DNA of 64,000 nucleotides from Hymenobacter sp. DG25A (GCF_001280305.1 NZ_CP012623.1:2852001-2916000), one strand, 5' to 3'. Positions 16,100 through 24,397 are shown, counted from the stretch's first letter. Notes: generated by a model from the letters alone, not told the origin. Numbers and translations are program-made.

Positions 16100-16189
16100 T
16101 TACTTCTTCTTGTGACGGTTCTTGCGCAGACGCTTCTTGCGTTTGTGGGTAGCAATCTTATGACGCTTTCTTTTTTTACCGCAGGGCAT
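16100..16189 (-). CDS. 29-aa basic AURKAIP1/COX24-domain (mS38-like) ribosomal-type protein
   Basis: A very small gene encoding MPCGKKRKRHK, then IATHKRKKRLRKNRHKKK: 29 residues, more than half Lys or Arg. The core KRKRHKxATHKRKKRLRKNRHKK matches the AURKAIP1/COX24 domain, known from the mitochondrial ribosomal protein mS38 and found in Bacteroidota as a stand-alone mini-protein. A role in the small ribosomal subunit is inferred from that family. It lies 29 bp downstream of the TPR gene and is followed by ~200 bases of leader before the rng start. Codons are clean, the ATG is unambiguous, and the frame ends in a TAA. Confidence 0.85.
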   Translation of the reverse strand: MPCGKKRKRHKIATHKRKKRLRKNRHKKK

Positions 16190-16218
16190 GGGTGAAAGTG
16201 GTTAAGGTTAAAAAATGA

Positions 16219-17115
16219 TTATTGCAGCTTCTGCAATTCCTGATCAACCGATGCCGACAGAGCCGGATCGGTACTGTTTTTCTTGACTTCGTTGAATACC
16301 TGACGGGCCTCGGCACGCTTGCCGGTTTGCGCCAGGGAAACGCCCAGATAAAACTGGCCGCTGGTGTTATCGGGGTGGTATTTCACCAGCTCCCGGAAAC
16401 GCTCCACGGCCTTTTCTGCCTGGTTGCTTTGCAAGGATAGCACGCCCAGATTATAGAGCGCCTTTTCGTTGCGGGGGTCGGTGGCCAGTACCTCGCGCAG
16501 CAGCACAACACCCTGTACGGGGTTTTCGCTGGCCATGTACGTCATCCCCAGATTAGTTTTAGCGTCCAGGTTATCGGGGTTGTTCTTGAGCACCCGCTCA
16601 TACAGTTCCCGGGCCTTGGCGCTCAGCTGCTTAGCCCGTTCCTCGGTAGCCGCGAAGCTAAAAGCTTCGAAGTACTGATCAGCGGCCCGCTTCCAGGCTT
16701 GCTCGCCGGGGCGGGCTGCGGCCACCTGCTCATAGTAGTACCCCGCGCTGTCAAACTTATTGACGGCGGCGTACTGCTTGGCCAGTTCACCGGCTATGCG
16801 AGTTTTAGCCGCGGCATCGGCAGCGGTGTATTTAGCCCGCAGCTGCGCCAGCTCTTTCTGCTGCGCTGGAGTAGCGGCCATATGGGGCTGCTCAGGCGTA
16901 GCACCGGCCGTAACGGGCGCAGCCCCTTCTACAGAAGCTGTAGAGGGGGCTGCGGCACCATTGTCGCGGTTAGCTGTGCGAGCTGCGGTTTGCGTTAGCT
17001 CGCCTTTGCCTTCTTTGGGCTTCACAATTCCCTTCGGCAACATAAACAAGGCCCCCACTATCACCAGAGCGACGAGGACCAGAATCAGTTGATGCGAAGA
17101 GGAAGTACGAGCCAT
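16219..17115 (-). CDS. Membrane-anchored TPR protein
   Basis: 298 aa. A single N-terminal transmembrane helix (about residues 10-27, LILVLVALVIVGALFMLP) is followed by a low-complexity Ala/Thr/Pro linker to about residue 80. About four or five tetratricopeptide repeats follow (about 110-290), for example LDAKTNLGMTYMASENPVQG, EKALYNLGVLSLQSNQAEKA and GQFYLGVSLAQTGKRAEA. The TPRs probably face the periplasm and act as a protein-binding scaffold. The gene lies 75 bp downstream of HU and just before the 29-aa ribosomal-type gene. The partner is unknown. Confidence 0.85.
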   Translation of the reverse strand: MARTSSSHQLILVLVALVIVGALFMLPKGIVKPKEGKGELTQTAARTANRDNGAAAPSTASVEGAAPVTAGATPEQPHMAATPAQQKELAQLRAKYTAADAAAKTRIAGELAKQYAAVNKFDSAGYYYEQVAAARPGEQAWKRAADQYFEAFSFAATEERAKQLSAKARELYERVLKNNPDNLDAKTNLGMTYMASENPVQGVVLLREVLATDPRNEKALYNLGVLSLQSNQAEKAVERFRELVKYHPDNTSGQFYLGVSLAQTGKRAEARQVFNEVKKNSTDPALSASVDQELQKLQ

Positions 17116-17190
17116 GCGAAGAAAAAAGCAGGCCGCCGGGCTTTACACGAAAACCTGGCGGCGCTGCGGCAATGTTACAAAGAAACGAAC

Positions 17191-17496
17191 TTATGCCTGA
17201 GCCAGCTCCTTGATCTTCTTGCTGTTTTTGATCTTGCCGATGAAGGTTTTCGACGGCTTGAAGCTCGGGATGAAGTGTTCGTCGATGATAATCGACGTGT
17301 TTTTCGAGATGTTGCGGGCTACTTTTTTCGCCCGTTTTTTGTTGACGAAGCTTCCGAAGCCACGCACGTAGATGTTGTTGCCATCGGCCATGGAATCCTT
17401 CACTACTTTGAAGAAGGCTTCTACGGTAGCCGAAACGTCTGCTTTCTCAATGCCAGTCTTCTCGGCAATTTCGGCGATTACTTCTGCTTTAGTCAC
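17191..17496 (-). CDS. HU/IHF-family DNA-binding protein
   Basis: A 101-aa nucleoid protein. The start is taken as the GTG at 17496 (reading TKAEVIAEIAEKTGIEKADV). The frame is open further upstream but runs into promoter DNA and has no homology. The HU pattern is intact: the helical dimerisation body, VEAFFKVVKDSMADG, the GFGSF turn (about 48-52) and the DNA-binding beta-arm region with ISKNTSIII and PSFKPSKTF. It is first in a minus-strand operon with the TPR, 29-aa and RNase G genes. The promoter at 17599-17628 is a near-perfect match to consensus, consistent with high expression. Confidence 0.9.
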   Translation of the reverse strand: MTKAEVIAEIAEKTGIEKADVSATVEAFFKVVKDSMADGNNIYVRGFGSFVNKKRAKKVARNISKNTSIIIDEHFIPSFKPSKTFIGKIKNSKKIKELAQA

Positions 17497-17598
17497 GCTG
17501 GTAAGTGTACTATGGAGTGAAAAAATATACGGGCAAAACTCCCCGATTCTATACGTAAGCCTTTGCCCAATAGGCGGTTCGCCTACGAATTGGGGCCA

Positions 17599-17628
17599 CA
17601 AAGGTAGTTTCCTTTTTTTGTTTTACAA
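17599..17628 (-). promoter_or_regulatory. Bacteroidota-type promoter of the HU operon
   Basis: On the minus strand: TTG (17626-17628), a 19-base spacer, TACCTTTG (17599-17606). This is the best consensus match in the window. It predicts a leader of about 95 bases before the GTG at 17496. Confidence 0.65.
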
Positions 17629-17689
17629 TACTTTCTCCTGAATCCATGTTGGATGCTCTTCATCTGACAAGCCTTTCTTCTTCACCATT

Positions 17690-18772
17690 TTGACGCCTTC
17701 TTCCTCTTCTGCCGCCCATCCGTTCTTCTCCCGCGCCCTGCTGGCCTGGTATCCGCGCCACCGCCGGGACCTGCCCTGGCGGCACACCCGCGACCCTTAT
17801 GCCATCTGGCTTTCGGAAGTAATTCTGCAGCAAACCCGGGTCAAGCAGGGCCTCCCCTACTACCTCGATTTTATCACCACTTATCCCACAGTGCATGATC
17901 TGGCCGCCGCTCCCGAGGATGAGGTACTGCGCCACTGGCAGGGCCTGGGCTATTATTCCCGGGCCCGCAACATGCACCATACTGCTCAGCAGGTAGTACG
18001 GGAATTTGAGGGGCAGTTTCCTGGTACGTACGCCGGCTTGCTGCAACTGCGCGGCGTGGGCCAGTACACCGCGGCCGCCATTGCCTCTTTTGCTTACGAT
18101 GAAAAAGTAGCGGTGCTGGATGGCAACGTATTCCGGGTGCTGGCCCGAGTGTTTGGCATTTCGGCTGACATTGCCGTGCCGGCCAGCCGCAAGGTTTTCC
18201 AGCAGCTGGCTGATACGCTGATTCCGGCCGATGCGCCCGCTGAGTTCAACCAGGCCATTATGGAGTTTGGTGCCATTCAGTGCACCCCGCTGAAGCCGGA
18301 TTGCCTGTTTTGTCCTTTGCAGAGCGAGTGCTACGCCTTTCAGCATGGGCTGGTAGCGGAGTTGCCGGTGAAGAGTAAAGCCAAAGCGGCCCGCACCCGC
18401 TATTTCCATTACCTGGTGCTCCGCCACGCCGATAGAATTTATATGCGGAAGCGCACGGGGAAAGATATCTGGCAGGGGCTCTACGATTTTGCTTTAACGG
18501 AAACGGAATTGCCGGAACTGGCAGCACACCTGATTCTTGATCAGGTAGAAGCTTTGGGCGGCAAACTGGCTACTGACCGGGTAGAAGAGCCAACACCCGC
18601 TTTTCGGCAGGTCCTAAGCCATCAAAAGCTGGAGGCCCGGTTTCACTCCCTGTGGCTGCAGGAGCCATTATCATCCGCTTCACTTTCAGCGTCGGGCTTA
18701 GCGGCTTTCTCTGCCGAAGAAGTTGAACAGCTACCCAAACCGCTATTAATTACTAATTATATTGGTAAATAA
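17690..18772 (+). CDS. mutY: A/G-specific adenine glycosylase
   Basis: 360 aa, removing adenine mispaired with 8-oxoguanine. The start is a TTG at 17690; no in-frame ATG is available before the conserved region. The catalytic domain shows WLSEVILQQT (catalytic Glu), LRGVGQYTAAAI (helix-hairpin-helix) and VLDGNVFRVLARV (catalytic Asp). The [4Fe-4S] cysteines are spaced C-x6-C-x2-C-x5-C (CTPLKPDC, CLFC, CPLQSEC). The C-terminal ~120 residues form the NUDIX-like 8-oxoG recognition domain (RTRYFHYLVLRH, IWQGLYDF). It is divergent from the HU operon and heads mutY - ssb - gldD, a grouping known from gliding Bacteroidota. Confidence 0.93.
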   Translation: MTPSSSSAAHPFFSRALLAWYPRHRRDLPWRHTRDPYAIWLSEVILQQTRVKQGLPYYLDFITTYPTVHDLAAAPEDEVLRHWQGLGYYSRARNMHHTAQQVVREFEGQFPGTYAGLLQLRGVGQYTAAAIASFAYDEKVAVLDGNVFRVLARVFGISADIAVPASRKVFQQLADTLIPADAPAEFNQAIMEFGAIQCTPLKPDCLFCPLQSECYAFQHGLVAELPVKSKAKAARTRYFHYLVLRHADRIYMRKRTGKDIWQGLYDFALTETELPELAAHLILDQVEALGGKLATDRVEEPTPAFRQVLSHQKLEARFHSLWLQEPLSSASLSASGLAAFSAEEVEQLPKPLLITNYIGK

Positions 18773-18789
18773 AATATCAGCTAACTTTA

Positions 18790-18820
18790 TTGGAATATTG
18801 AATAAATAGGCGTATCTTTA
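18790..18820 (+). promoter_or_regulatory. Probable promoter of ssb
   Basis: TTG (18790-18792), a 20-base spacer, TATCTTTA (18813-18820). This is one mismatch from TAnnTTTG in an AT-rich 100-bp gap. It would give ssb its own transcript separate from mutY. Confidence 0.45.
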
Positions 18821-18871
18821 ACCTATTATAAAACACCCCTATTTCATACTTAACATTTTCATTGTCAGACC

Positions 18872-19294
18872 ATGGCAGGCATTAACAAAGTAATTCTGGT
18901 TGGTAACCTGGGCAAAGACCCAGAAGTACGTCATTTGGAAGGCGGCACCAATGTAGCTCACTTCACGCTGGCCACCAACGATTATTACAAAGACAAGCAA
19001 GGCAACCGAGTAGAGCGCACCGAGTGGCATAACATCACCGCCTGGCGCGGCCTGGCCGAAATGGCTGAGAAGTACCTCAAAAAGGGCCAGCAGGTGTACG
19101 TAGAAGGCAAGCTGCGCACCCGCCAGTTCCAGGATAAGGATAATCAGACGCGCTACATCACGGAGATTGTAGCCGATGAAATTTCTATGCTGGGTGGCCG
19201 CCCGCACAACGATGATACGCCCGCCGCAGAGCAATCTGCGGCGGCGCCTACCACGTTTCGCCAGGAGCCCGAACTCGACCAGCTCCCTTTCTAA
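18872..19294 (+). CDS. ssb: Single-stranded DNA-binding protein
   Basis: A 140-aa OB-fold protein that coats ssDNA in replication and repair. The N-terminus [20 protein letters not shown] and the segments [35 protein letters not shown] and [14 protein letters not shown] are classical SSB. A short disordered linker leads to an acidic C-terminal tip, ELDQLPF, the protein-interaction peptide. Gene order mutY - ssb matches flavobacterial gliding loci. RecG, which binds the SSB tip in other bacteria, is encoded 0.8 kb downstream. Confidence 0.95.
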   Translation: MAGINKVILVGNLGKDPEVRHLEGGTNVAHFTLATNDYYKDKQGNRVERTEWHNITAWRGLAEMAEKYLKKGQQVYVEGKLRTRQFQDKDNQTRYITEIVADEISMLGGRPHNDDTPAAEQSAAAPTTFRQEPELDQLPF

Positions 19295-19322
19295 TCAGTA
19301 CAGCCGCTCTGCGGCTGTTAAG

Positions 19323-19352
19323 TAGCCTCGGCACTTTGCCGGGGCTTTTTTG
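19323..19352 (+). terminator. Terminator after ssb
   Basis: A GC-rich hairpin (agcctcggca / tgccggggct type, one mismatch) is followed by a T-run. A smaller hairpin, agccgctctgcggct, precedes it. Confidence 0.7.
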
Positions 19353-19381
19353 CGTTGTGCGGCACAGTGCCCGTTAGTGGC

Positions 19382-19389
19382 TACCTTTG
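19382..19389 (+). promoter_or_regulatory. Bacteroidota -7 box for gldD
   Basis: TACCTTTG lies 23 bases before the ATG at 19412. The nearest TTG upstream is 24 bases away, longer than ideal. Confidence 0.4.
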
Positions 19390-19411
19390 AGTAAACTCCG
19401 CATTGTTTCAA

Positions 19412-20008
19412 ATGCCTGCTTCTTCCTTTCTTCGCAGCCTGGGTGCTGCTTTAGGCTTTCTGCTATTTGCGGCCGGCTGCTCTTCTGCCCCCGATTTTAC
19501 GCCCAAGCCCAAGGGGTTTAACCGCATTGATCTGCCGCCGCACCGCTACCAGCAGCTGGCGCCCGGGCACCCGTACACATTTGAGTACTCCCGCTTTGCC
19601 AAAGTGCTGCGCGACTCATCTTACCTGGCCCAGCCGCACTGGATAAACGTGTACTACCCCTCGCTGAAGGCCAACGTGCAGATTACCTACACCGATGTGC
19701 GCCAGAACCCCAAGCTCTATAACAAGATGATGGAGGATGCGCGCAAGCTCACCGGCAAGCACGAAATTAAAGCCACGGCCATTGATGAAAGCCTGCTGAA
19801 AACCCCCAGCGGCATGCGCGTATCAGTGTTTGAGCTGCAGGGCGAGGTACCGAGCCAGCTGCAGTTTTACACTACCGATAGTACCAGGCATTTCTTCCGG
19901 GGGGCACTGTACTTCCGCACGGCTACCGCCAACGATTCCCTGGCGCCCGTTATTGAGTATGTGAAGACGGATATCCTGCATCTGCTCAACACCCTGAAAT
20001 ATCGGTAG
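19412..20008 (+). CDS. gldD: Gliding motility lipoprotein GldD
   Basis: 198 aa from the ATG at 19412; a TTG 9 bases earlier is less likely. The lipoprotein signal ends in LFAAGC (Cys about 23). After it comes the GldD-type start TPKPKGFNRIDLPPHRYQ, then the YTFEYSRFAKV, PHWINVYYPSLKANVQITY and FYTTDSTRHFFRGALYF segments typical of the family. GldD is an essential gliding and type IX secretion-associated lipoprotein in Flavobacterium. In that genus the order is ssb - gldE - gldD. Here gldD follows ssb directly, with only 117 bp between them, so no gldE is present at this locus. Confidence 0.88.
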   Translation: MPASSFLRSLGAALGFLLFAAGCSSAPDFTPKPKGFNRIDLPPHRYQQLAPGHPYTFEYSRFAKVLRDSSYLAQPHWINVYYPSLKANVQITYTDVRQNPKLYNKMMEDARKLTGKHEIKATAIDESLLKTPSGMRVSVFELQGEVPSQLQFYTTDSTRHFFRGALYFRTATANDSLAPVIEYVKTDILHLLNTLKYR

Positions 20009-20111
20009 CGCACCAGTGGGCGGCCAGCTTATGGTTGCTCACTCTCCCTTAATAGATTACAGAATAGTTTTGACGGCTATCCGCTTTCCGCCCCTGGCCA
20101 ACCGCTCTTAA

Positions 20112-22211
20112 ATGAGTAACTTCTTTCAAACCAAAATTGAGTATCTGCGGGGTGTGGGCCTGCAACGCGCCCAGCTGCTGCAAAAGGAGCTGGGCATTTT
20201 CACGTACGGCGACCTGATTCAGCGCTACCCGTTCCGCTACCTCGACCGCACCCAGTTCTACAACATTTGTGACCTGCACGACGACCTTCCCTACGTGCAG
20301 GTGAAAGGCGTGCTCCGCAACCGCGAAGTGCTGGGAGAGGGCCCTAAAAAGCGCATGGTGGCCAAAGTAGCCGATGCCAGCGGCGAGCTGGAGCTAGTTT
20401 GGTTTAAGGGCGTGAACTATCTGGAGAAAATCATCCGGAATCACCAGGAGTACATTGTCTTTGGCAAGCCTACCATTTTCAACGGCCGGCCCCAGATGGC
20501 GCACCCCGAGCTGGAAGAAGTAACTGAGGCCAAACCCGGCCAGAGCTTCCTGCAGCCGGTTTACAACACCACCGAAAAGCTCAAGAACTACCACCGCATC
20601 GACAGCAAGGCCATTGCCCGCATGGTAGCCGACCTGCTGAAGATTGCCCTGCCCCAAGTGCAGGAAACCCTGTCGCCGGCCCTGATTCAGCACTACGCGC
20701 TGATGGATAAGGCCACGGCCCTGCAGCAGATTCACTTCCCCCAGTCGCCCGAGCTGCTACAGGCGGCCCGCTTCCGCCTCAAGTTTGAGGAGCTGTTTTA
20801 TGTGCAGCTCAAGCTGCTGCGCCAGAAAACGCAGCGCAAGATTGAGCTGGCCGGCCAGATTTTTAAGGAAGTGCCCACGCTGGTGCACTTCTACAAAAAC
20901 ATCATGCCCTTCGACCTCACCGGAGCGCAGAAGCGGGTGATTCACGACATCTACAAGGACTTCTGCGCCGGCAAGCAGATGAACCGCCTGCTGCAGGGCG
21001 ACGTGGGCTCGGGCAAAACCATTGTGGCCTTCATCAGCATGCTCATGGCCGCCGACAACGGCGCACAAAGCTGCCTGATGGCCCCCACCGAAATCCTGGC
21101 CGACCAGCACTATGTGGGTCTGAAGCAGTATGCCGACCTATTGGGGCTGAAAATAGGGAAGCTGACGGGCAGTACCCGCACCGCCGAGCGGCGCGTGCTG
21201 CACGAGCAGCTGCGCTCCGGCGAGATGCACATGCTGGTGGGCACCCACGCCCTGCTGGAAGATGTGGTGCAGTTCCGCAACCTGGGCCTCACCATTATGG
21301 ATGAGCAGCACCGCTTTGGGGTGGCGCAGCGCTCCAAGCTCTGGCAGAAAAACCCTCACGTCATCCCCCACGTGCTGGTAATGACGGCCACACCCATTCC
21401 GCGCACGCTGGCCATGACGCTCTACGGTGACCTGGATGTGTCTGTGATTGATGAGCTGCCGGCCGGCCGCAAGCCCATTGTTACGGTACACCGTTTCGAC
21501 TCCAACCGCCTGAAGGTATTCCAGTTTCTACGCGACCAGGTTGCGCTGGGCCGGCAGGTGTACATCGTATACCCGCTGATTGAGGAGAGCGAGGCCATGG
21601 CCGACTACAAAGACCTCATGGACGGCTACGAAAGCGTGGCCCGCGCCTTCCCGGACTTTCAGATCAGCATTGTGCACGGCCGCATGACGGCCGGCGAGAA
21701 AGACGCCGAGATGCAGCGCTTTATTGAGCGCAAAACCCAAATTATGGTGGCCACCACCGTAATTGAGGTGGGTGTGAACGTGCCCAATGCCTCCGTAATG
21801 GTGATTGAAAGCACCGAGCGGTTTGGCCTTTCCCAGCTGCACCAGCTGCGTGGCCGCGTGGGCCGGGGCGCCGACCAGAGCTATTGTATTCTGATGAGCG
21901 GCTACAAGCTCAGCAAAGACTCGCGCACCCGCATTGAAACCATGGTGCGTACCAACAACGGCTTCGAAATTGCCGATATCGATCTGAAATTGCGCGGCCC
22001 CGGCGACCTGATGGGCACTCAGCAAAGCGGCGTGCTGGACCTGCTCATTGCCGATCTGGCCAAGGACGGCCGTATTCTAACCGAAAGTCGGGCTGCCGCC
22101 CAGGGCCTCCTGAACGAAGACCCGGAGCTAAACCACGAGCTAAACCGCAACATCCGGCAGCATATTGATTCGTTGCCGGCCACGGCCGTAAACTGGAGCC
22201 GGATTAGCTAA
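20112..22211 (+). CDS. recG: ATP-dependent DNA helicase RecG
   Basis: 699 aa, a branch-migration helicase that reverses stalled forks and processes Holliday junctions. The N-terminal wedge/OB domain (about 1-250) includes PYVQVKGVLRNREVLGEGPK. Helicase domain 1 has Walker A GDVGSGKT and the DEQH box MDEQHRFGVAQR. Motif III reads VMTATPIPRTLAMT. Domain 2 ends with VGVNVPNASVMVIE and QLHQLRGRVGRG, followed by the GDLMGTQQSG RecG signature. The length is typical of the family. It is the last gene of the mutY - ssb - gldD - recG series on this strand. Confidence 0.96.
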   Translation: MSNFFQTKIEYLRGVGLQRAQLLQKELGIFTYGDLIQRYPFRYLDRTQFYNICDLHDDLPYVQVKGVLRNREVLGEGPKKRMVAKVADASGELELVWFKGVNYLEKIIRNHQEYIVFGKPTIFNGRPQMAHPELEEVTEAKPGQSFLQPVYNTTEKLKNYHRIDSKAIARMVADLLKIALPQVQETLSPALIQHYALMDKATALQQIHFPQSPELLQAARFRLKFEELFYVQLKLLRQKTQRKIELAGQIFKEVPTLVHFYKNIMPFDLTGAQKRVIHDIYKDFCAGKQMNRLLQGDVGSGKTIVAFISMLMAADNGAQSCLMAPTEILADQHYVGLKQYADLLGLKIGKLTGSTRTAERRVLHEQLRSGEMHMLVGTHALLEDVVQFRNLGLTIMDEQHRFGVAQRSKLWQKNPHVIPHVLVMTATPIPRTLAMTLYGDLDVSVIDELPAGRKPIVTVHRFDSNRLKVFQFLRDQVALGRQVYIVYPLIEESEAMADYKDLMDGYESVARAFPDFQISIVHGRMTAGEKDAEMQRFIERKTQIMVATTVIEVGVNVPNASVMVIESTERFGLSQLHQLRGRVGRGADQSYCILMSGYKLSKDSRTRIETMVRTNNGFEIADIDLKLRGPGDLMGTQQSGVLDLLIADLAKDGRILTESRAAAQGLLNEDPELNHELNRNIRQHIDSLPATAVNWSRIS

Positions 22212-22233
22212 ATCCGGCGGCAGCGGGCATAAA

Positions 22234-22257
22234 AAAAGCGGAATCACTTCCGCTTTT
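22234..22257. terminator. Bidirectional terminator
   Basis: aaaagcggaa / ttccgctttt, 4-base loop, A/T-rich flanks. It lies between the convergent recG and 78-aa genes. Confidence 0.75.
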
Positions 22258-22261
22258 CGTT

Positions 22262-22498
22262 TTACTCAATAGTGAAGATTTCATCACCACCTGAGGAAGG
22301 CGGTGTACCGGGGGCCTGATGAAAGTCGCCTGATTTGTGGTTCACCTGCTGCACAAAGAAGGAATGGCTGTTGGCAGAAGGAGCAAGCGCTGGCTGGGGC
22401 TTCTGAGCAACCAGATTTACGTACGGCAATGGTTGTTTGGCAAGCTTACCAACTACAATCAGCGTGAATAATAAAAAAGCTTTGAGTAAAAATTTCAT
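22262..22498 (-). CDS. Small secreted or membrane-anchored protein, unknown
   Basis: 78 aa. A hydrophobic N-terminus (MKFLLKAFLLFTLIVVGKLA) could be an uncleaved anchor or a signal peptide. The rest is short, polar and Pro/Ser/His-rich, with no recognisable motif. In favour of a real gene are a proper signal, a downstream terminator shared with recG and a TACTTTTG box at 22590-22597. It could still be a spurious frame. Confidence 0.45.
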   Translation of the reverse strand: MKFLLKAFLLFTLIVVGKLAKQPLPYVNLVAQKPQPALAPSANSHSFFVQQVNHKSGDFHQAPGTPPSSGGDEIFTIE

Positions 22499-22589
22499 AT
22501 GAATGTGGGCATCAAATAAGCGCTGGCTGATAGGGGCAAGAATTAAGCCAGAGCGGTAGTCAGATCGAGGTAAATCAAAGAATCAGGGG

Positions 22590-22597
22590 CAAAAGTA
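22590..22597 (-). promoter_or_regulatory. -7 box upstream of the 78-aa gene
   Basis: Minus-strand TACTTTTG fits TAnnTTTG and lies 92 bases before the start codon. No -33 TTG at good spacing. Confidence 0.35.
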
Positions 22598-22824
22598 CGA
22601 TGATTGGCTGGTAGATGCAGACGCAAAACGCAGGAACATCTTAGAGGACAATATATCCTATTTATAAGTCAATCCATACTTTTTACTGTGGAGGCACAGA
22701 CAAAGGAACGGTGAAGCAGAAGAACGAAGGCAAAAGCGCGGTTAAGGTTTCGTGAAGATTTCAAAAAGCGGTGGCGGCCATTCGCGGCATTGTTGGCCAT
22801 GTACGGAACTGAGGGCAGAGTTGA

Positions 22825-22832
22825 TACCTTTG
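22825..22832 (+). promoter_or_regulatory. -7 box of the 483-aa secreted protein gene
   Basis: TACCTTTG lies 52 bases upstream of the GTG at 22885. The nearest TTG (22793-22795) is further than the usual -33 spacing. Confidence 0.4.
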
Positions 22833-22884
22833 AAGAAGACTTTTTCAGTTTTTTTTCATTTTTTCTTGTTAACTGTCTTTTGCC

Positions 22885-24336
22885 GTGCATCTTAACTTTC
22901 TTTTTTGGATAAGCAGCCTTGCTCTGGCCTGGACCGTTGCCGCTGCTCCGGCTACCGCCCAAAAGGCAAAAACTGCTTTCAGCTACGTCCCCGAGCAGTC
23001 GGATGACCGCTACAACCAGCGCGTGCCCCACAAGACCTTGGCGCTGTCCGGCTCCACTGATTTCATCGTACTCGGCCACAAATCGGCCACGGAATACACC
23101 GTAGAGCGCTATAACACGGAACTGAAGCGGGCCTGGCAGGCCATTATTCCCGTAGCCGCCGGCGAAACCATTGAGGCCTTTTCCCGCAACAAGGACCAGG
23201 CCCTAGTGGTGGTGCACCACAAAGATGCCGGCGCCCAGAACCTCTCGGTAATAGCCGTAGACCTGAGCAACGGCCAGAAAGCCGCCGCGAAAAAACTGAT
23301 GGATGCGCCTCCGCGTGACCGGCGCCCCGGCGTGGCTATTTCGCCCGACGGCACGCACATCGTAGCCTTCCGCTACCTCACCCGCGACGTCCAGATCCGG
23401 GCCCTGAGCGCTAACATCTTCGATCAGAAGCTGACCAAGCTAAAAAGCCGCGTCTACGATTTCCACGATCTGGGCGACTTCTTCTCCCCTACCGTGTACG
23501 TGGCCAACGACGGCACCCAGTACGTGGCACTGGTGACAGACGGCATGAAAAAGATAGCCGTGCGCCAGTACCGCAACGATAACCCCGATGTGAAGGTCAT
23601 GTCGGTAGTGGTAGGCGGTACGTTTGGCGGCAAAGTGGTGAATGTGTTCGACACCAAATTCACAATGCATCCCAACGGCGTTATTCTGGGGGCGGCCATC
23701 TGCACGGAGCGCGAAACCGGCCAGTATTACAGCCTCAAGCTTCTGAAATTTGACCCCACCGCCGGCGGCGAGCTGAAGTTTGCCCCCGAATTCCGCTTTA
23801 AGCCCGAGTACCTGACCCTGGTGAACAAAGCCACTCAGGGCAATGCCAAGCGCCTGGAAGACGTGTACCTTTCCGATGTGGTGATGACGCCCGACAGCTC
23901 GCTGGTGGTAATAGCCGAGAAGAAGTATGAAGAAGGCGGCGACAACTCGCCGGTACACGCCCGCGAGCTGCACCTGTTCGGCTACAACCAGTTTCAGACA
24001 CCCACCTGGAACACCATCATTGCCAAAGACCAGGTGGCCTCGCCCGCCGAGGGCTTTGCCGGTATTGGCTACCGCATGGCCACCTTCGGCAACGAGCTGC
24101 AGATTGTAACCCAGGAAAAAATCAAAGGCAAGTCAGACCTGTACCTGCGCCGGGTAAATGCCCGTACCGGTGTGGTATCAGAGCCCAAAAAGCTGGGCCT
24201 GAACGTAGCCGCCGACCAGAACCTGGCCTACGTGAAAGACTTCACTACCTGGCTGGATGCCAAAACCATCATCGGCGTGAGCCGCCCCAACAAGAAGTCA
24301 GCAGCTTTAATGCTGAACAAGATTGTGGTGAAGTAG
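22885..24336 (+). CDS. Secreted protein of unknown function, possible beta-propeller
   Basis: 483 aa from a GTG start that opens a signal peptide (residues 1-25, ending ATAQ). The mature part is rich in beta-strands. It has recurring short blocks such as FIVLGHKSATEYTVERYN, GVAISPDGTHIVAFRYL, VANDGTQYVALVTD and VVMTPDSSLVVIAEKKYE, reminiscent of propeller blades with S/T-P-D-G/S turns. No catalytic residues or known domain are evident. The protein is expected to be periplasmic or at the cell surface. It is monocistronic, with its own -7 box and a perfect palindromic terminator. The propeller reading is inference. Confidence 0.75.
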   Translation: MHLNFLFWISSLALAWTVAAAPATAQKAKTAFSYVPEQSDDRYNQRVPHKTLALSGSTDFIVLGHKSATEYTVERYNTELKRAWQAIIPVAAGETIEAFSRNKDQALVVVHHKDAGAQNLSVIAVDLSNGQKAAAKKLMDAPPRDRRPGVAISPDGTHIVAFRYLTRDVQIRALSANIFDQKLTKLKSRVYDFHDLGDFFSPTVYVANDGTQYVALVTDGMKKIAVRQYRNDNPDVKVMSVVVGGTFGGKVVNVFDTKFTMHPNGVILGAAICTERETGQYYSLKLLKFDPTAGGELKFAPEFRFKPEYLTLVNKATQGNAKRLEDVYLSDVVMTPDSSLVVIAEKKYEEGGDNSPVHARELHLFGYNQFQTPTWNTIIAKDQVASPAEGFAGIGYRMATFGNELQIVTQEKIKGKSDLYLRRVNARTGVVSEPKKLGLNVAADQNLAYVKDFTTWLDAKTIIGVSRPNKKSAALMLNKIVVK

Positions 24337-24353
24337 CCGAAAGCCTCTCCTAA

Positions 24354-24397
24354 AACCAGAAGGGCCAACCGATGTACATCGGTTGGCCCTTCTGGTT
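24354..24397. terminator. Perfect 44-bp palindrome, bidirectional terminator
   Basis: 24354-24397 equals its own reverse complement (aaccagaagggccaaccgat on each side of a ta/ta centre). It lies between convergent genes, 17 bp after one stop and 23 bp from the other. Confidence 0.85.

Larger units (their letters stand above)
22499..22884. other. Divergent intergenic region
   Basis: 386 bases between the 78-aa gene and the 483-aa secreted protein. It holds two opposing -7-type boxes, TACTTTTG on the minus strand (22590-22597) and TACCTTTG on the plus strand (22825-22832). A 136-aa minus-strand frame crosses the area but extends antisense into the next gene and looks non-coding. Confidence 0.5.

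Noticed and set aside
22669..23079. 136-aa minus-strand frame across the gap and into the secreted 483-aa gene
   Set aside because: It is antisense to the signal peptide region of a better-supported gene and has no recognisable features.
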